From Bacillota bacterium (GTDB taxonomy: Bacteria > Bacillota_A > Clostridia > Tissierellales > Peptoniphilaceae): a stretch of DNA of 41,744 nucleotides. Numbering within the stretch: position 1 is the stretch's first letter; every line of letters begins with the position of its first letter. The translations under genes and the position numbers were made by a program. This document shows positions 38,440 to 41,744 of this stretch, piece after piece. Under the pieces are notes generated by a model that saw only the letters and a program-made list of their open reading frames with translations, did no database searches and had not been told where the DNA came from. The stretch is from assembly GCA_023418535.1 (NCBI GenBank), contig JAEZZN010000031.1, positions 1 to 41,744 on the forward strand, given 5' to 3'.

Positions 38440-39265
38440 ATGATTAAAAGAGAAATATCTGAAGAATTGATTAAACTTAAGGATCAAGTTCCGGTAATTA
38501 CTATACTTGGACCTAGACAGTCTGGGAAGACGACGCTAGTTAAGGATCTTTTTCCGGAATATACTTAATAGGGAAGGTTCAAGAGAACCAAATGTGTATT
38601 ACAGAGATTATTTGAATACTTATGTTGAAAAAGATTTTAGAGAAATGTTAGAAATAAGGAATCTTGATAATTTTATAAGATTTTTGACTTTACTTGCTGG
38701 AAGAGTCGGACAAGTTGTAAATTTATCTTCAATGTCAAATGAGATTGGAGTTTCTTCGACTACTTTGTCAGCATGGCTATCTGTGTTAGAAGCTTCATTT
38801 ATAGTATATAGACTTAAACCTTATTATACGAATATTACAAAGCAACATATAAAATCACCTAAAATATATTTCTCAGAAGTAGGACTTGCAAGTTTTTTAT
38901 TAGGAATAGAAACGGAAAATCAAGCAAGCAGAGACCCTTTGAGAGTAAATTTATTTGAAAATCTAATTGTAAGTGAATTTTTGAAAAAAGAGCTAAATGC
39001 AAATAAAGATAATAATTTATACTTTTTAAGAACGACAAAAGGGATGGAAATAGATCTAATATTAAAGCAATAAGGTAATTTATATCCATATGAAATAAAG
39101 ACATCAATGACGCCTAATAAGTCATTTTCAAGTAATTTACTGTCATTTATTGAAGGAGAGAAATATGCTATAAATCCTAAAATTATTTATACAGGTAAGT
39201 CATATCCTAAGTTTAATGGTGTGGAATATGTAAATTATAAAAATATATGGAAATATAATAATTAA
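38440..39265 (+). pseudogene. AAA-type ATPase with DUF4143 domain, deleted and interrupted
   Basis: ATG 38440, with AAGGAGG upstream, begins IKREISEELIKLKDQVPVIT and ILGPRQSGKTTLV (Walker A), then stops at 38566. The gene resumes in another frame near 38569 with VYYRDYLNTYVEKDFREML, the usual mid-protein DUF4143 boundary, and runs on. Roughly 130 residues, including Walker B, are missing between the pieces. An in-frame TAA at 39071 separates the last part (NLYPYEIKTSMTPNKSF), which ends at 39265. The intact family is about 380-400 residues. The product is dead. Such ATPases are common accessory genes of unclear role. Confidence 0.85.
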
Positions 39266-39284
39266 TATTAATGGTCTATTGTTT

Positions 39285-39418
39285 TGAACTGACCCCAAAA
39301 AGTTGGACCTAAAACAACTTTTAGGAGGATATTTTTTTCATGAGAAAATATAGATATAGAGATATTACAGAATGTAGACAAGATGGAAAGCTTAAAGCAA
39401 AGATAGTAAAACTATAGA
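39285..39418 (+). mobile_element. Solitary IS3-type terminal repeat with short OrfA-like leader
   Basis: The sequence starting TGAACTGACCCCAAAAAGTT is identical over its first 26 bases to the IS tip at 1477-1502, then diverges. It continues with TTAGGAGG and an ATG at 39341 that opens MRKYRYRDITECRQDGKLKA and stops at 39418. No transposase core or second end is present. It is the remnant of a related but not identical IS3 element, most of which has been lost, now joined to the fruK ribosome-site region. Confidence 0.7.
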
Positions 39419-39430
39419 TTAGGAGGAAAT

Positions 39431-40333
39431 ATGATATATACATTGACGTTAAATCCGGCGATTGACCATATTGTACGACTTGATAAACTTGAAATTGGTG
39501 AAACAAATAGAATGCATGAAGAGAGTATTAGTGCCGGTGGTAAAGGGATAAATGTATCAAAAATTCTAAAAAATCTAGATGAAGAAAGTATAGCACTTGG
39601 ATATATAGCAGGATTTACTGGTAGAGAAGTTGAAAGATTAGTTAATAAAGAAGGAATTTCATCAGATTTTATCAATGTAGAAAATGGATTTACGAGGATA
39701 AATACAAAGATTAAGAGTGACAAAGAAACAGAGATAAATGGTCCAGGACTAGAAGTTACAGAAAAAGATAAAGAAGCTTTATTAGATAAAATAGATGAGA
39801 TAAAAGATGGGGATTATTTATTTTTATCTGGAAGTATTCCTTCATATATGGATAAAAGATTTTATTCTGAAATCATGGAACGACTTTCATCAAAAGATGT
39901 AATTATAGCAGTGGATACAATAGGAGACGCTCTTAAAAATACTTTAGAGTATGGTCCAAAATTAATAAAACCTAATTTAAGAGAGCTTGAAGATTTCTTT
40001 GATGTTGAAATCTATAACAATAAAGATATTGAAAAATATACTAGAAAATTACAAGAAATGGGTGCTAAAAACATCATCATTTCAATGGGTGGAGATGGAG
40101 CATATTTCTTACCTGAAGAAGGGAATGGCATGTTCTTAGAAGCCCCAAAAGGTAAGGTAATTGATACTGTAGGATCTGGTGATTCAATGGTTGCAGGATT
40201 TATTTATGCTATAAAAGAATCTTATTCACTTGAGGAAGCGTTCAAATTTAGCGTAAGTTGTGGATCAGCAACTGCATTTTCAGAAAAATTGGCAACTAAA
40301 AAAGAAATATTTAATCTTTATAAAAACTCTTAA
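39431..40333 (+). CDS. fruK: 1-phosphofructokinase (PfkB family)
   Basis: The enzyme phosphorylates fructose-1-phosphate to fructose-1,6-bisphosphate. The 300-residue PfkB protein starts MIYTLTLNPAIDHIVRLDKL, carries AGGKGINVSKIL (first PfkB signature, near 35-46) and the C-terminal anion-hole motif DTVGSGDSMVAG with catalytic Asp251. The length is standard. TTAGGAGG precedes the ATG. The usual partners, a DeoR-type FruR and the FruA permease, are absent on both sides, since an IS remnant lies upstream and a GH20 gene downstream. Tagatose-6-phosphate kinase (LacC) is a close alternative but the N-terminal motif favours FruK. Confidence 0.88.
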   Translation: MIYTLTLNPAIDHIVRLDKLEIGETNRMHEESISAGGKGINVSKILKNLDEESIALGYIAGFTGREVERLVNKEGISSDFINVENGFTRINTKIKSDKETEINGPGLEVTEKDKEALLDKIDEIKDGDYLFLSGSIPSYMDKRFYSEIMERLSSKDVIIAVDTIGDALKNTLEYGPKLIKPNLRELEDFFDVEIYNNKDIEKYTRKLQEMGAKNIIISMGGDGAYFLPEEGNGMFLEAPKGKVIDTVGSGDSMVAGFIYAIKESYSLEEAFKFSVSCGSATAFSEKLATKKEIFNLYKNS

Positions 40334-40417
40334 TTTTGTCTAACTTGTTAAAAATAATTTATATTTTCATATTAATAAAAATTAATATATTTCATGAAAA
40401 TCCTATCTAAATGTGTA

Positions 40418-40432
40418 GTAAACCGCTTTTAC
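40418..40432. promoter_or_regulatory. Possible cre-like dyad upstream of the GH20 gene
   Basis: GTAAACCGCTTTTAC has matching arms GTAAA and TTTAC around a CG-containing centre, as in CcpA cre sites, but it has one extra central base compared with the consensus. It lies 25 bases before the -35 box. Confidence 0.35.
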
Positions 40433-40457
40433 AATCAGTTTCATAAAAGGAATACGT

Positions 40458-40486
40458 TGTCATAAATTTAATTTATCATTTATAAT
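40458..40486 (+). promoter_or_regulatory. Promoter of the GH20 gene
   Basis: TTGTCA (40458-40463) and TATAAT (40481-40486) are exactly 17 bases apart, about 30 bases before the start codon. Confidence 0.8.
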
Positions 40487-40516
40487 GTAGATATAAGAAA
40501 AATATTAGGAGGAAAT

Positions 40517-41744
40517 ATGTATCAGAAACGTATTCGTGTAATGTCATTGATTTTAGCGGTAATGATGATTCTACCATTTTTCAGTGGTTTAAGCGTTGTT
40601 AGAGCTGAAGGAGATGAAGTAAGCGATGTATTTGTAGGCGAAGAGGGGGAAAATATAGCTTTGGGCAAGACTGTAACAGGTAGCAATCATGAAAACAGTA
40701 CCAATTTTACTAAAGAAAATTTAGTAGATGGTTCTACAACAACTAGATATTCTAGTAATCAAAATGATAAGCCTATTACATTAGTAATTGACTTAGAAAA
40801 AATTTCTCAAATGGATACAATTATTATCGATTGGGAAAGGGATGCTGATAAAAGTAATATTTTAGGATATACATTACAAGTTTCAGATGATAATAATGAG
40901 TACAAAGTAGTGTATGAACAAACTGATAGAGTTACTCAAAAGCGTCAAATAATCGACATTGATAAAGTTAATGGTAGATATTTAAAATTAGACATAACAG
41001 ATTTTGATGGCGGTGCATTAAATTGGGTAAATGTAGGAATCAATGAAATAGAAGTTTATTCTGTAGATTTTTCTGGGGAAGTTATAAGTTCATTAGATCA
41101 AATAACAAGCTTGGAATTAAATGAAGATAAAACATCTGTTGTATTACCAAAAACTGTACAAGGAAGTAAGTTAGAAATAGTTGGTGCTAATATGCCGCAA
41201 TTAGTTAATAAAGAAGGCAAAGTATTCCAACCACTAACAGACAAAACAGGATATGTGACATTAAGACTTACTAAGGGCGAAAGCTATACTCAAAAAGAAG
41301 TTACTGTTGCATTAGAAGGTAAATACGAAGATGAAGGTGAAAATGCTTCTCCAGTTGTTATTCCAGAAATTCAAGAATGGCATGGTGGATCAGGAACATT
41401 GGTACTGGATGGCGTAAGTCTAAGTGGTGATTTTGCTGATACTCAAAATAAATTTAGCAAAGAATTAGAATTAGCAGGAGTTTCAACTTCAGGAAATATT
41501 CCAGTAAAATTTGTAAAAGTTGATGATAAGGGATATGACAAAGAAGGATACTATATAAATATAGAAGAATCCGGAATTACAATTGAAGCTAGCGAAGAGA
41601 CTGGTGCATTTTATGCGACAAGAACTTTATTGCAAGCAGGAAAAGAATTACCAGTTGGAGAAATGAGAGACTATCCAAGATTTGCATTAAGAGGATTCAT
41701 GCTAGATACAGGTAGAAGATTTGTTCCTCTACATGTAGTTAAAG
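40517..41744 (+). CDS. Secreted GH20 beta-N-acetylhexosaminidase, N-terminal part (runs off window)
   Basis: At least 409 codons are open to the window edge. A Sec signal peptide (RIRVMSLILAVMMILPFFSG) likely ends after VRA at residue 30. An F5/8 type C (discoidin/CBM32-like) domain spans ~44-182 (NIALGKTVTGSN at its start, GRYLKLDITDF near its end). A linker or Ig-like segment follows, then a GH20b domain from ~280 (EETGAFYATRTLLQAG). The GH20 barrel opens with RFALRGFMLDTGRRF near 396. The catalytic Asp-Glu pair lies beyond the window. TTAGGAGG precedes the ATG. The enzyme should remove terminal N-acetylhexosamines from host glycans at the cell surface. Confidence 0.88.
   Translation, partial: MYQKRIRVMSLILAVMMILPFFSGLSVVRAEGDEVSDVFVGEEGENIALGKTVTGSNHENSTNFTKENLVDGSTTTRYSSNQNDKPITLVIDLEKISQMDTIIIDWERDADKSNILGYTLQVSDDNNEYKVVYEQTDRVTQKRQIIDIDKVNGRYLKLDITDFDGGALNWVNVGINEIEVYSVDFSGEVISSLDQITSLELNEDKTSVVLPKTVQGSKLEIVGANMPQLVNKEGKVFQPLTDKTGYVTLRLTKGESYTQKEVTVALEGKYEDEGENASPVVIPEIQEWHGGSGTLVLDGVSLSGDFADTQNKFSKELELAGVSTSGNIPVKFVKVDDKGYDKEGYYINIEESGITIEASEETGAFYATRTLLQAGKELPVGEMRDYPRFALRGFMLDTGRRFVPLHVVK

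Noticed and set aside
39412..39723. Reverse frame over the start of fruK
   Set aside because: It opposes the conserved PfkB N-terminus and has no promoter or ribosome site.

Overview
This is a very AT-rich, low-GC Gram-positive (Firmicutes) chromosome segment. The evidence is strong GGAGG ribosome sites, sigma-A promoters with extended -10 boxes, BglG/LicT antitermination, many PTS operons, and a lipoprotein and a signal-peptide glycosidase of Gram-positive type. The gene content (host-glycan hexosaminidase, beta-glucoside and trehalose PTS, siderophore/haem-type iron uptake, many decaying genes) suggests a host-associated anaerobic coccus of the Anaerococcus/Peptoniphilus kind. That placement is an inference, not something the sequence proves.

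Layout. (1) 1-4400 is an accessory patch: an IS3/IS150-type element cut by the window edge, an AbiE-like type IV toxin-antitoxin pair whose toxin gene has an in-frame stop, the 3' relic of a large DNA methyltransferase, a GNAT acetyltransferase and a small reverse-strand ORF. (2) 4500-10770 is a Fur-boxed iron-uptake operon: lipoprotein, FecCD permease, ATPase, then two ABC half-transporters resembling exporter-fold proteins. (3) 10865-14048 is a decay zone with three consecutive damaged genes: an MFS transporter, an M20 peptidase and an OB-fold surface protein. (4) 14308-24671 is a lichenan/cellobiose-type locus: LicR-like regulator, EIIA, EIIB, an unknown membrane protein, EIIC, GH1, a second EIIC, GH4, a histidine phosphatase and a DJ-1/PfpI protein. 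(5) 24681-31009 is a beta-glucoside locus: RAT/terminator leader, LicT-like antiterminator, EIIBCA, GH1 and two HAD phosphatases. (6) 31297-32668 encodes a MATE pump. (7) 32748-36842 is the trehalose cluster treR-treP-treC. (8) 36980-41744 holds a ClC antiporter, a broken DUF4143-type ATPase, a solitary IS end, fruK and the start of a secreted GH20 beta-N-acetylhexosaminidase.

How it works together. The PTS genes import and phosphorylate beta-glucosides, cellobiose-like sugars and trehalose. Two GH1 enzymes, one GH4 enzyme and TreC split the phospho-disaccharides into glucose and glucose-6-phosphate. LicR, LicT and TreR match expression to supply. TreP has no EIIA domain and may borrow the one on the EIIBCA protein. 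The iron operon is predicted to be Fur-repressed.

I see no tRNA, rRNA, CRISPR array or replication origin. I did not find a clear-cut new system. The best leads are the IS3 element abutting the loop of a palindrome that has an intact copy elsewhere in the window, the unknown 143-residue membrane protein inside the cellobiose PTS operon, the LicT homologue lacking one PRD1 histidine, and the iron operon with paired half-transporters.
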